Below, piece by piece: positions 53,578-63,810 of a stretch of 64,000 nt of DNA. The DNA is from Batillaria attramentaria. Its lineage: Eukaryota; Mollusca; Gastropoda; Batillariidae. A model generated the notes under the pieces. That model ran no database searches. It was not told the origin of the DNA and was given only the letters and a program-made list of their open reading frames with translations. Position 1 is the first letter of the stretch. The number at the start of each line of letters is the position of its first letter. Position numbers and translations under genes: made by a program. Where the stretch lies: positions 596,692 to 660,691 of the forward strand of contig JACVVK020000395.1 in assembly GCA_018292915.2 (NCBI GenBank). The letters are read 5' to 3'.

Positions 53578-54810
53578 GTGACCATTTCTCAAGCAGACTT
53601 TGATGGGTCAGGGGAGGGGCCGCACACCTGTGGAACCTGTGGTGCAACATTCCAGCGAGCCTTCCTTCTGAAGCGGCACCTGGACACCCGGCAAGAGGGC
53701 CGACGGTTCCCATGCTCCTTGTGCGAGCAAGTCTTTCCCAGATCAGGCTGTCTTCATGTCCACATGCAGAACCATTCATTTGTGTGTGAGCAGTGCCAGA
53801 TTGTGTTCATTACTGAGATCAGCTTCAGGAACCATTTGTGCAAAGGTTCTGAAGGCAATACTTACCAGTGTCAAAAGTGCGCAGAAGTTTTCCGTTATCA
53901 GGCGGCACTTGCAGAGCACATAGAAACACACATCACTGAGAAAGGCTGCATCTGCAGAAAGTGTGGTAAGGAACTTGCCAGTGCAGGCTATATGGAACGC
54001 CATAAGAAGACCTGCGGTGTTAAGACTTCCAAATTCTCTTGCCCTCAGTGCGAGGAGCTTTTCCGAACGATCCGAGGGCTGAGACTCCATCTGCAGAGCC
54101 ACTCTGGAGTGAAACCATTCACTTGCGAGCTGTGTGGGATTTCATTCAAAGCTCAGCAGTATCTGCAGTGCCACAAGAAGCAAATACACAGCAGTGATAG
54201 GCCATTTCTCTGCTCGCAGTGCCCCAAAGCGTTTGCCTTCAAACATCGGCTGAATGCGCATATGAAAGAACACACCAGTGCTGGGCAGCATATCTGTCAG
54301 CAGTGTGGTTCCTCTTTCAAAACAGCAGAAGGACTGAAGTGTCATTTGGAAACTCACTCTGATGCCAGACCTTATATCTGCACTGAGTGTGGTAGGGGTT
54401 TCAAGCAACGCACCGTTCTGATCAGGCACGTCATGACTCACACAGGAGTTAGGGGATACAAGTGTCGATTCTGTGATGCTGCTTTCGTGCACATGAGCTC
54501 TTTGTGCAGACATGAGAGAACACACACTGGTGATAGGCCCTACATCTGCAAAATTTGCTCAGCTAGTTTCCCTGATTCAGGAACCCTGGTTATTCACAGA
54601 CGTCTCCATACTGGAGAGAAGCCATACGTGTGTTCATTCTGTGCCATGCGTTTTTCTGACCCCTCAAGTATGCGCAAACACGTGAGAGGTAAGCATGGAG
54701 TGGAGAAACCTGTGTGCAGAACTGAGAAATCTGATGATTCAGCTTATGTGCAAGTAACACTAAATGACAGTTCTTCTTTCAAAACAGCAGCAGGAGTGTC
54801 AATGGTCTAG
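53578..54810 (+). CDS. Exon M: 13-finger member of the J-M block
   Basis: Acceptor TGTGCAG, phase 0. Fingers 1-8 follow the J/K series with the same non-canonical ligands. Five more standard C2H2 fingers follow, with TGEKP/TGDRP-type linkers, so M has the fullest array. The tail is Ser-rich. The stop codon (TAG, 54808-54810) lies within a GGTCTAGTGG word that belongs to an adjoining SINE head, so the C-terminus has been set by a mobile element. Candidate nuclear DNA-binding protein. Confidence 0.85.
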   Translation: MTISQADFDGSGEGPHTCGTCGATFQRAFLLKRHLDTRQEGRRFPCSLCEQVFPRSGCLHVHMQNHSFVCEQCQIVFITEISFRNHLCKGSEGNTYQCQKCAEVFRYQAALAEHIETHITEKGCICRKCGKELASAGYMERHKKTCGVKTSKFSCPQCEELFRTIRGLRLHLQSHSGVKPFTCELCGISFKAQQYLQCHKKQIHSSDRPFLCSQCPKAFAFKHRLNAHMKEHTSAGQHICQQCGSSFKTAEGLKCHLETHSDARPYICTECGRGFKQRTVLIRHVMTHTGVRGYKCRFCDAAFVHMSSLCRHERTHTGDRPYICKICSASFPDSGTLVIHRRLHTGEKPYVCSFCAMRFSDPSSMRKHVRGKHGVEKPVCRTEKSDDSAYVQVTLNDSSSFKTAAGVSMV

Positions 54811-55215
54811 TGGTCGGGGCGGTCGGTGGTCTAGTGATTAAGAGACTTGTCACCAATGCGAGAGGTCAGTGGTTCGAGCTTCACTCGGGGCAAAGAATTT
54901 TTCCTTCTCGTATGTGGCACCGTTCATTCGGGCTGATCATTGGGGGTTCTCTCCGGGTGCTCCGGCTTCTCCCCCTCTGCTTTGGAAATATTCAGCCCAC
55001 CGAATGTGAAAAACAAATGCAATTCTAAATTCCGAAATTTAAGTAGCTGAGCCGACCCTTTGCACCACGTGATTGTAATGTGTTTATGTCCAGTGTGTGA
55101 GAGAATATGTGTGATTCACGTGAGCGTGCATGTTGGGTTCAGTTTGCGGCGCTTTGAGCCGATTCGTGAAATTGGGTAAAGCGCCTACACAATACTCATT
55201 ATTATTATTGTTATT
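54803..55215 (+). mobile_element. tRNA-derived SINE at the 3' end of exon M
   Basis: tRNA-like head with box A GGTCTAGTGATTAAG and box B GGTTCGAGCTT, a body, and a 3' end GTAAAGCGCCTACACAATAC followed by ATT repeats. A partial second head (GGTCTAGTGGTCGGGG) precedes it at 54804. The body is shared with the SINE at 55634. Confidence 0.8.
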
Positions 55216-55633
55216 GTTGAGAGACAGAAGGTAAAACCTTGTGTGTTTTTTCACAGGCTGTTTTTTTCTTCCCCTCGTTCAGAAAATTGGGAAGGTTGAC
55301 AGTCCACATACAGCATATATGTGACCGTCCACGAGAAAACCCGGCGTAAGATGCACGCCACTGTTCCGAGCTAGAGGCTAACAAAGGTCAGCGGGTGCTA
55401 TCTGGTCGATATTGAGATTTTGCCAAAATCAGGTAGTTCTGCCCTTAAATTATGATGTCTTGAGTTTTTTTTTTTTTGCACTGTAAAGAGCAAGGCTGTT
55501 TATTTAAGATGGCTCCCAAAACAGAAAATTTAAAATTTTGCACTTAAGCCGGGTTTTCTCATGGAAGGTCACATATATATTATACAGCTTATCAGCTGTA
55601 TGTTTGTGTTAATCTTTATACATGTAGATTACA
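55216..55633. other. Sequence between two SINEs
   Basis: A+T-rich with a T-run at 55468-55478. No exon or repeat boundary that I can support. Confidence 0.4.
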
Positions 55634-56018
55634 GGGGTCGGTGGTCTAGTGGCTAAGACTTTGTCACCAGTGCGAGAAGTGCGGTTCGAGTCCCACTCGG
55701 GACAAATAATTTTTCCTTCTTGTTTGTGGCACTATTCATTCGGGCCGATCGTTGGGGGTTCTCTCCGGGTACTCTGGCTTCCTCCCCCTCTGCTTCGGAA
55801 ATGTCGAGCCTACAAAATGTGAAAATAAATGCAATTCCAAATTCCGAAACTTAAATAGCTGAGATGACCCTTTGCCCCACATGATTGTACATGCATGTAA
55901 TGTGTTTATGTCCAGTGTGTGAGAGAATGCATGTGAGCATGTGTGTTGGGTTCTGTTTGGGCGCTTTGAGCCAATTCATAAAATCGCTATAGGCAATACA
56001 CAGTTATCATCATTATAG
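55634..56018 (+). mobile_element. Second tRNA-derived SINE of the same family
   Basis: Head GGTCGGTGGTCTAGTGGCTA, box B GGTTCGAGTCCCACTCGGG (a full match to the consensus), body shared with the copy at 54803, 3' end with ATCATCATT. The 3' part is the start of a tandem triplication. Confidence 0.82.
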
Positions 56019-56366
56019 AAAATGTCAAGGCATGAGCTCTATTTACTCATGTCTTTTATGGTATATAGTCTTCAGCAGTCATGTGTGTTGGGTTCTGTTT
56101 GGGCACTTTGAGCCAATTCATAAAATCGCTATAGGCAATACACAGTTATCATCATTATAGAAAATGTCAAGGCATGAGCTCTATTTACTCATGTCTTTTA
56201 TGGTATATAGTCTTCAGCAGTCTTGTGTGTTGGGTTCTGTTTGGGCGCTTTGAGCCAATTCATAAAATCGCTATAGGCAATACACAGTTATCATCATTAT
56301 AGAAAATGTCAAGGCATGAGCTCTATTTACTCATGTCTTTTATGGTATATATAGTCTTCAGCAGTC
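55941..56366 (+). repeat. 142-bp tandem repeat, three copies, seeded by the SINE 3' end
   Basis: Copies start GTGTGTTGGGTTCTGTTTGG at 55941, 56083 and 56225. Each contains the SINE 3' end plus about 65 bp of flanking DNA (AAATGTCAAGGCATGAGC). Confidence 0.93.
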
Positions 56367-56661
56367 TTTCATGCATGTGATTTGAAAGAAGTGATATATA
56401 GATGTAAGACGTGATTAGATACATGTGCAAGATTATTTGTTTATTGGGGGCACTCTTTTTTGTTTTTATCATCACGTGTCTCCGTACTGATGTAAATTTT
56501 GGTCACGGGACATGGAGAATAGGACATTATTTGTTCTACTGATTTTTGACGTACACATTTTCTGTGATTTTGATCAGATCTATATGTTTATTTTAACAGT
56601 TAGGTCACCCAGGCCACTTTGTTTCCCTTGTATGTGGGCAAATCTAGTCAAGGTTTTTATT

Positions 56662-56716
<55 letters not shown>

Positions 56717-57285
56717 TGCTTATTAGAAGAGTTTCACTGTTGCACGTTGCTCCCTGTTGTTTTGATCAGTAATCAGTGGGTTGCGTCTGATTTTACTTAT
56801 TTGTTGTTACTTTTGCTGATGGCTTATTTATAGTTTGTTGTTGTTTAGTTGTTTTATTTGTTTGTTTTTTTAACCTTCTTTTTCTTTTGGGGGAGGTGGG
56901 GGTGGGGGTGGTTGTGATGCTTGTGTTTCAAGGGGGTGGGAGTAAGGCTATATGGGTATGGTTGCATTACTTGAGTATGTATGTATATTTATATTAAGCT
57001 GTAGTCCTTATATGGCAAGATACTGTACAAACAAAATTATTTCCGATGCTTTAATTACCAGTGACTTTGCAAAATTAAGTTAATACTCCTGTAACTGGGG
57101 CTGGCATAATATGTACTTTACTTGCAATGAAGCCTTCTTAGTGAAGTCAGTAAAATTCATGGATCAAAGGGTTTTTTTCCGGTTTTGCTATGGAGCTGTA
57201 TTTTCTGCACTATTCCCCAAGATCCCGCAGCAGCCATCAAGGTGATGCTCAAATAAAATTTATTGAAATTATTCAAATGCTTCAT
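56367..57285. other. Intergenic A+T-rich DNA with a (GT)n tract
   Basis: (GT)n at 56663-56713; T- and G-rich runs near 56860-56940. No supported exon. Confidence 0.5.
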
Positions 57286-58146
57286 GCTATGTGTGTGTGT
57301 CATGCTGTGTGAGTGAGTCATGCTGTGTGTGTGAGTCATGCTCTGTGTGTGTGTGTGTGTGTGTGTGTCATGCTGTGTGTGTGTGAGTCATGCTCTGTGT
57401 GTGTGTGTGTCGCATGGTGTGTGTGTGTGTGTGTGTGTGTGTCATGCTGTGTGTGTGTCATGCTGTGTGTGTGTGAGTCATGGTGTGTGTGTGTGTCATG
57501 CTGTGCGTGTGTGAGTCATGCTGTATGTGTGTGTGTCATGCTGTGTGTGTGTGAGTCATGCTGTATGTGTGTGAGTCATGCTGTGTGTGTGTGAGTCATG
57601 CTGTATGTGTGTGTGTCATGCTGTGTGTGTGTGTGAGTCATGCTGTATGTGTGTGTGTCATGCTGTGTGTGTGTGAGTCATGCTGTATGTGTGTGTGTCA
57701 TGCTGTGTGAGTCATGCTGTATGTGTGTGTGTCATGTTGTGTGTGTGTGAGTCATGGTGTGTGTGTGTGTGTGTGTGTGTGTCTCATGCTGTGTGTGTGT
57801 CATGGTGTGTGTGTGTGTGTGAGTCATGGTGTGTGTGTGTGTGTGTGTCTCATGGTGTGTGTGTGTCTCATGGTGTGTGTGTGTGTGTGTCATGCTGTGC
57901 GTGTGTGTCATGCTGTATGTGTGTGTGTCATGCTGTGTGTGTGAGTCATGGTGTATGTGTGTGTGTCTCATGTGTGTGTGTGTGTGTCATGCTGTGTGTG
58001 TGTCATGCTGTGTGTGTGTGAGTCATGGTGTGTGCGTGTGTGTCTCATGGTGTGTGTGTGTGTCATGCTGTGCGTGTGTGAGTCATGCTGTATGTGTGTG
58101 TGTCATGCTGTGTGTGTGTGAGTCATGGTGTGTGTGTGTGTCGCAT

Positions 58147-58188
<42 letters not shown>

Positions 58189-58565
58189 ATGCTGTGTGTG
58201 TGTCATGCTGTGTGTGTGTGAGTCATGGTGTGTGTGTGTGTCATGCTGTGCGTGTGTGAGTCATGCTGTATGTGTGTGTGTCATGCTGTGTGTGTGTGAG
58301 TCATGGTGTGTGTGTGTGTGTCTCATGGTGTGTGTGTGTGTCATGCTGTGCGTGTGTGAGTCATGCTGTATGTGTGTGTGTCATGCTGTGTGTGTGTGTG
58401 TGAGTCATGGTGTGTGTGTGTGTCTCATGGTGTGTGTGTGTGTCATGCTGTGTGTGTGTGAGTCATGCTGTGTGTGTGTGTGTGTGTGAGCGAGCTATGG
58501 TGTGTGTGAGTCATGGTGTGTAAGTGTGTCATGGTGTGTGTGTCTTGCTGTGTGTGCAAGTCATG

Positions 58566-58602
<37 letters not shown>

Positions 58603-59200
58603 ATGCTGTGTGTGTGTGTGTGTGCACGTGAGAGAAAGAGAGTTATGGTGTGTGTGTGAGTCATGGTGTGTGTGTATGTGTGTGAGTCATGGTGTGTGTG
58701 TGTGTGTGTCATGCTGTCTGTCTGTGTGTGTCATGCTGTCTGTGTCTGTGTGTCATGCTGTGTGTTGTCATGCTCTGTGTGCCAGTGTGTGTGTGTGTGT
58801 GTCCTGCTGTGTGTGTGTGTCATGCTGTGTGTGTGTGTGAGTCATGGTGTGTGTGTGAGTCATGGTGTGTGTGTGAATCATCGTGTGTGTCTGTGTGCAC
58901 GCTGTGCAAGAGAACGCTTTTGTGGTTTTCTTTGAACTGAGCGCAATAACAACAACAACAACAACAAAAAAATCCAGCTGTGGCCCAATGGTGTATGTGT
59001 GTGTGTGAGTCATGCTGTGTGTGTGTGTGTGTCACGCTACGTGTGTGTGTGTCATGCTGTGTGTGTGTGTGTCTGTGTGTCATGCTGTACTGTGTGATGC
59101 TGTGTGTGTGTGTGTGTGTCATGCTGTGTGTGTGTGTGTGTGAGTCATGGTGTGTGTGTGTGTCATGGTGTGTGTATCATGGTGTGTGTGTGTGTGCAAG
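57286..59200. repeat. GT-rich minisatellite with CATG-containing units
   Basis: About 1.9 kb of GTGTGT runs broken every 20-40 bases by GAGTCATGCTGT or GTCATGGTGT words. Units vary in length. Every frame on both strands is nearly stop-free, which creates spurious CVCV-type and THTH-type ORFs. Confidence 0.93.
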
Positions 59201-59425
59201 AGTTGAGTGTGCACACTGTGCAAGAGAATGCTTCAAGTTATGTGGTTTCTTTGAACTGAGCGCAAAAAAAAAAAAAAAATCCAGCTGTGGCCCAATAGCA
59301 ATTTGTGTGTGTGTGTGTGCAAGAATTGAGTCAGGTCACAGTGTGCACACTGTGCAAGAGAATGCCGCCTTATGTGGTTTTCTTTGAACTGAGCGCGAAA
59401 AAAAAAAAAAAATCCAGCTGTGGCC
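58890..59425. repeat. Three spaced copies of a short repeat within the minisatellite edge
   Basis: Segment TGCAAGAGAA...CTTTGAACTGAGCGC, an A-run or CAA run, then TCCAGCTGTGGCC, at about 58906-58986, 59219-59292 and 59353-59426. Confidence 0.8.
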
Positions 59426-60719
59426 TCTTTAGCATTTTTTTTTTTCTGTATGTATTTTCACATCTCGTGAACATGCAGTTTGATGTACATTTACATTCAT
59501 GCACGATGAACATCAATACTCAACGCAGAATTAATGCCAGCATTACAGGATTGCTGGACTGAAGAAAAGTCAGTCTCACTGACTTCCAACAGTGTTTTTA
59601 AAAAAAAAAAAAAAATCTGAGTCAGTGGAAATAACCTGTTATGTTCGGTCACTGCAGTTATGTGATGCAGTGGTTATCATGGATCAACGCGGCGGCGGCG
59701 GAGGCGCGGCGGCGGAGGCGCGGCGGCGGAGGCGGGGGGGCGGGGCAAGGTGCCTGCATGCGGCGGAGGGCAGGTTTTAGCGTCTAGGCAGAATTTTAAG
59801 AATTCGGGGACAGTGGGTTAAAATTTGGTTTTGCGTGTTCATTGTTTGACTGAATATTTGTTATTTCACTTTTAACGTCACACTGATATTAAAACCAACG
59901 TGGAAAAACGGCAGCTACTTAGAACCCAGCAGGCTAAAGTCACCTCTACAATCCGTAAGAACCGTTTAGGGAAGGGTGGGATGCGAGTGGTTACCGTCAA
60001 AGAATGTATCTGGTCCACGGGTGGTACCGTCGAAGGAAATGCGTGAAAGTGACTTTGAAAGTTTGGAAGCGTGATACTGACTCCTTAAAAGTTTGAAAGA
60101 GCGGCTGAGACCAGCAAATACTCCCATCCCAGTACACAAGGCTAACTTTGATAGCCAGCTCTTGCGAACGATTCACGTGGAACCACAGACTTTTTTAGGT
60201 CTGTGCGTGGAACCCGTTCCCTCGGATGCCGTTTCCTCGGATCTGTAGAAAATGGCGAACATGGTACGGTACTTGAACTTGAAAAGTTTGATGTTATACT
60301 TATAGGCCTTTGGCCTGTTTATCAGTCTAGAACTATCTGGCATATCTGATTAAAAAAAAAAAGCAGACAAAATACAAACCTACAACTCCTGGTTACCATT
60401 TCTTACCATACAATCTAGACTTACGCAAATTCAAGGACAAGCGGTACCGGACAAGCTCGCTAACGTTCTGTCCCATGCATGATAACATGCATGAAAACAT
60501 AATCCTGCATGTATGCCTGCTGATAACCATGTGAATTGCAGTTGTATCATGTTCCAGCATACGATGCATGTAAGCAAATATGTTTGTCTGTATGTATGTA
60601 TGTATCTGTTAAAAAAATTTAAAAGCAGCTAAAAAGCTAAAAGCGGCTGGTAAAAAATGGCTAGTAAAAATGTGTCGAGGAGGTTGGGTAATAGTAAATA
60701 CTAATAGCAGATTGGATCA
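59426..60719. other. Intergenic region with a CpG-rich patch
   Basis: GC-rich patch at 59689-59770 built on GGCGGAGGCGCGGC repeats. An ATGGCGAACATG in good start context at 60252 is followed by GTACGG and could be a four-codon first exon (phase 0) of gene N, but this is speculative. A small hairpin (CCACAGAC ... GTCTGTG) lies at 60182-60206. (GTAT)n at 60591-60606. Confidence 0.35.
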
Positions 60720-61940
60720 AATTAAGTGGGGAGGGGCTCCCAGAAGCTGTTGAGTCTGCTTTTCAAGGCATTGACCGTTGGTGCTATCACCGCTGATACA
60801 GGTAGATTATTCCAGGTCTGAACCACTCTTTCAGGAAGAAGTTACTTCTTGTGTTCAACTTGCATTTTCGTTTGAAGAGTCTGAGGCTGTTTCCTCTTGT
60901 GTCAGAGTTCATAACTGGCTCGAAACTAAGTGAGTCCACGTCATATAAACCATGGATGTACTTGAGTTGAACACCTCATTCATATCTCCTCTGTCCCACC
61001 TATGTTCAAGAGAGGGCAGTTGGAGTTGGAGTAGATACTCTGAGTAGCTTTAATTCTTGAGTTCTGGGACCAACTTTGTGGCTCGTCTCTAAACATCTTC
61101 GATTTCACAGCAGAACCCCTTCTGGTAGGGGCGCCAGACTGACTGTCCATATACCAGAATTGGTCTGACAAGTCCCTTGAAAAGGAGCATCAAGACTGGA
61201 CCATCCAGATGGACAAACTTCTTCTGATAATGCCCAATAGTTTGTTCGCTTTAGTACAGCTTGATGTAATAATATGATGTTTGAAGGAGAGCTGGTTGTC
61301 AACAAACGGTAATCTTGAAGAATAGTATACGATATTCTGGGAGCTATTTGCACGCACGTTAGATGTGTGTCTCTGCTCTGTGTCAGTGTACACGATGAAT
61401 CAACGGCGAAGCACATTCATTCATTCACAGGCCCTTTCCTATTCGCGTGTCGCCTGCTTACCAGAGAAAGGACACTCGGATCAGAAATCAAAATGGCGGG
61501 GAGATGACTGCTCGGCTGCGGTCGGCAGTCATTTCAGGACATTTTGTGCATGTTTTGTGGAGAAGGAGAGGTCAAAGTGAGCAGGTGAGGGTGTCTAACG
61601 TCTCTTTGCGTCGAGCAGAACCGAAAGCACCGGAAAAAGTGCGTGCAAATAGCTCCCAGAATTTCATATACTATTCTTCAAGATTACCTCAACAAACACT
61701 CCAAGATCTCTCTACTTCACTCTCATTTAGTAGACATGTTTGCTCCTTTCCACTACTGTCGGTGCTTTTCATGTACTGATGTAGTATTGTGAACTGCTCT
61801 TTGTTGGCCTACCTTCTGTACACTGCATTTATCTGCGTGGAAGCTAAGCTGCCACGCTTCTGACCAATGCTGCAAATTTTCTAAGTCCTGTTGGATACTT
61901 TCTGTAGCCTGCAGGCATGTTTTCTTCATTGGCAACTAAG
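60720..61940 (-). mobile_element. Decayed LINE, reverse-transcriptase C-terminal part
   Basis: Read on the minus strand, fragments match the end of CR1/jockey-type reverse transcriptase. They are L-x2-W-S-x2-W-x-L-S-F-H-x-D-K-C (about 61880-61830), R-D-L-G-V (near 61705), KANKLLGIIRR (about 61245-61215), LVRPILVYG (about 61170-61145) and RRATKLVPELKN (about 61085-61050). Stops and frameshifts interrupt the frame, and a separate element is inserted at 61308-61688. 5' truncated; inactive. Confidence 0.8.
61308..61688. mobile_element. Inverted-repeat element inserted in the LINE, 9-bp duplication
   Basis: Flanked by TCAACAAAC on both sides (61299-61307 and 61689-61697). Terminal inverted repeats of about 50 bp begin GGTAATCTTGAAGAATAGTA. 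Removing the insert and one duplication restores the LINE reading frame D-L-G-V-F-V-D-N-Q-L-S-F. A 9-bp duplication with long inverted repeats suggests a Mutator-like non-autonomous element. Confidence 0.8.
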
Positions 61941-62552
61941 GAATTTTCCTACCTACCTCTCTGTCTATCCCTCACCAGCCCATTCACCTGTCTCTTTCTC
62001 TTTAAAACCTCCCAAATTTAGCCGCTCTGTCCTTCCTCTCATCTCTCAGCTGATTTCTAAGTTCAGCTCTTTCATCTCTATTTCTTCTTTTTAACCCCTC
62101 ACTCACGTCTGCACTACCAGTGGTTAGGAATAATATTACATGTATGTACTGTTGGGCATATGCTGTGAACTGGTAAGTTGCAATATTTGCTGTATGTACG
62201 CTTAGCATTTACTTTTAGTATTATTTATCTTTGTTTTATCTGGTTGTAATTGCTATTGGTTTTCTACGAATTTTTGTAATCGGGAGTTCGAGAAATTAGC
62301 ATGAAGGTGCAGCGTCTCTTGCATGTCCTAGGTTTATACTGCCCCGTTGACCAGTTTGCATCCTTTGTTCAACGTTACATTTTTGTTTTTTTCAGGTAGT
62401 GCAGGCACACTCAGCCGCGAATTAGTCTTTGTGGCTTTGCACGGATTTACACCCTAAAAACTCACTCACTCCCCCATATAGTTTTTGTTGCTAGAGTCAT
62501 TATCTTTAAAGTCTTGATTTTTTTAAAACAATGTTCATTGTCTCTGCTTCAG
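61941..62552. other. Region upstream of gene N exon
   Basis: CT-rich sequence at 61950-62100, otherwise A+T-rich. No coding exon supported before the acceptor at 62551-62552. Confidence 0.4.
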
Positions 62553-62711
62553 AATCTGGAGAATGAAGTCAGTGGACTGAAGGCAGTCATAAATTCAGTC
62601 CAGGAGGAGAACTCTGTCCTGAAACAGATGGTCAAGAATCTGATGGAAGAAAACGATCGAATCAAGAAACAGCTGGAGCAGGAAACTGATGCTGGCAAAG
62701 TGGAAGATCAA
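62553..62711 (+). CDS. Gene N coiled-coil exon
   Basis: 53 codons in phase 0/0 between acceptor TCTGCTTCAG and donor CAA|GTAATA. The sequence is a clear heptad pattern (LENEVSGLKAVINSV, EENSVLKQMVKNL, EENDRIKKQLEQE), predicting a coiled coil and so probably dimerisation. It joins in frame to the exon at 63811. I do not recognise the gene. Confidence 0.6.
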
Positions 62712-63073
62712 GTAATAATTTGCTTATATCATCAAGCAGCAACACAAGAGAGGAAGTTGGGGGAGTGGCTTTCAGAGGGGTGGGCTGGGGGGTATGATAC
62801 TGATAGATGACAAAATATGGCTGCAGTTTGTCAGTGTTGTCATTTTTGCCAGTGATAGTGGGGGGTGGGACGACCGTAACTTGTAACTGAAGCCACATCC
62901 TATTTGTCTAAGCGCACATTTAGACTCACGGATGGCAATATCTTACTGCCAGCACATCTGGCAGGGAGGGTTACGGTCTCCATCCACTTTTGACCAACTG
63001 GTGCCTCGTTCTAGGTGTTTGGAGCAGAGATGTATGTGAGATGATATTTTGAGGAGTAGCAAAGAGAGCACAT

Positions 63074-63584
63074 CAGGGGTGATGAAAGCTGAAAAATCTT
63101 GCTAGTCCTTCGGGCTAGCAAGATTTAAAACCAACTAGGCCGAAACCATTTCCACCAGCCCAAAAAATACATTTTGTCAAATATAGACCTATTCGTAAAT
63201 TAAAAAAAAGATTCACAACACTTGATAACTGTTATGAACACGTGGTCGCCATGAAGGGTTTCCTGATTTCTTGGATGCGCACGCGTGGCGCGCTTCGCGG
63301 GGAAACCACTCTGCACTCACTGAGGTTTTTACGGAGAGTTGTAGCGAGTGGCTCGCGCTAAAAACAGTTACTCTCACCCCAGCGTCACAAACAGAAAACG
63401 AGGGGGGGGGGGGGGAAGAGGGGCTCGCTGACAGTACCTTGTGCATTCAGCTCTGTGAAAATAGAGCAAGCTTTGCCTCGTAATCTCAACTAGTCCAGCG
63501 GGCCAGTGGTAAAACAATCTAACTAGTCCAACGGTATTTTCACTAGTCTGTGGGCTGTCGGACCGAGTCTTTTCATAATCCCTG
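63074..63584. mobile_element. Candidate MITE with CAGGG ends in gene N intron
   Basis: Left end CAGGGGTGATGAAAGC, inverted right end CAGGGATTATGAAAAG. The direct repeat CACAT touches both ends. The interior has repeated ACTAGTC/GGGCTAG words and a GC-rich part. No ORF of interest. Confidence 0.55.
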
Positions 63585-63599
63585 CACATGCACAGACAC

Positions 63600-63718
<119 letters not shown>

Positions 63719-63810
63719 CAACACACGCATAGATCTGTTTTTTGCAGCTCAAACCACATCTGATGCGTACCAGGCCCTTTCTCCTAATCCTATTTTGCCT
63801 TTTGTTTCAG

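Noticed and set aside
57313..59387. Long open frames rich in CVCV, SHAV or THTH
   Set aside because: They are artefacts of GT/CA repeats, which lack stop codons in most frames. No splice context or composition of real protein.
59592..59780. Gly/Arg-rich ORF over the CpG-rich patch as a first exon of gene N
   Set aside because: The frame is generated by GGC/CGG repeats and no donor gives the needed phase convincingly. Kept only as a possible promoter-type GC patch.
61447..61779. Plus-strand ORF around the LINE insertion
   Set aside because: It spans the inserted inverted-repeat element and antisense LINE sequence, so it is a chance frame.
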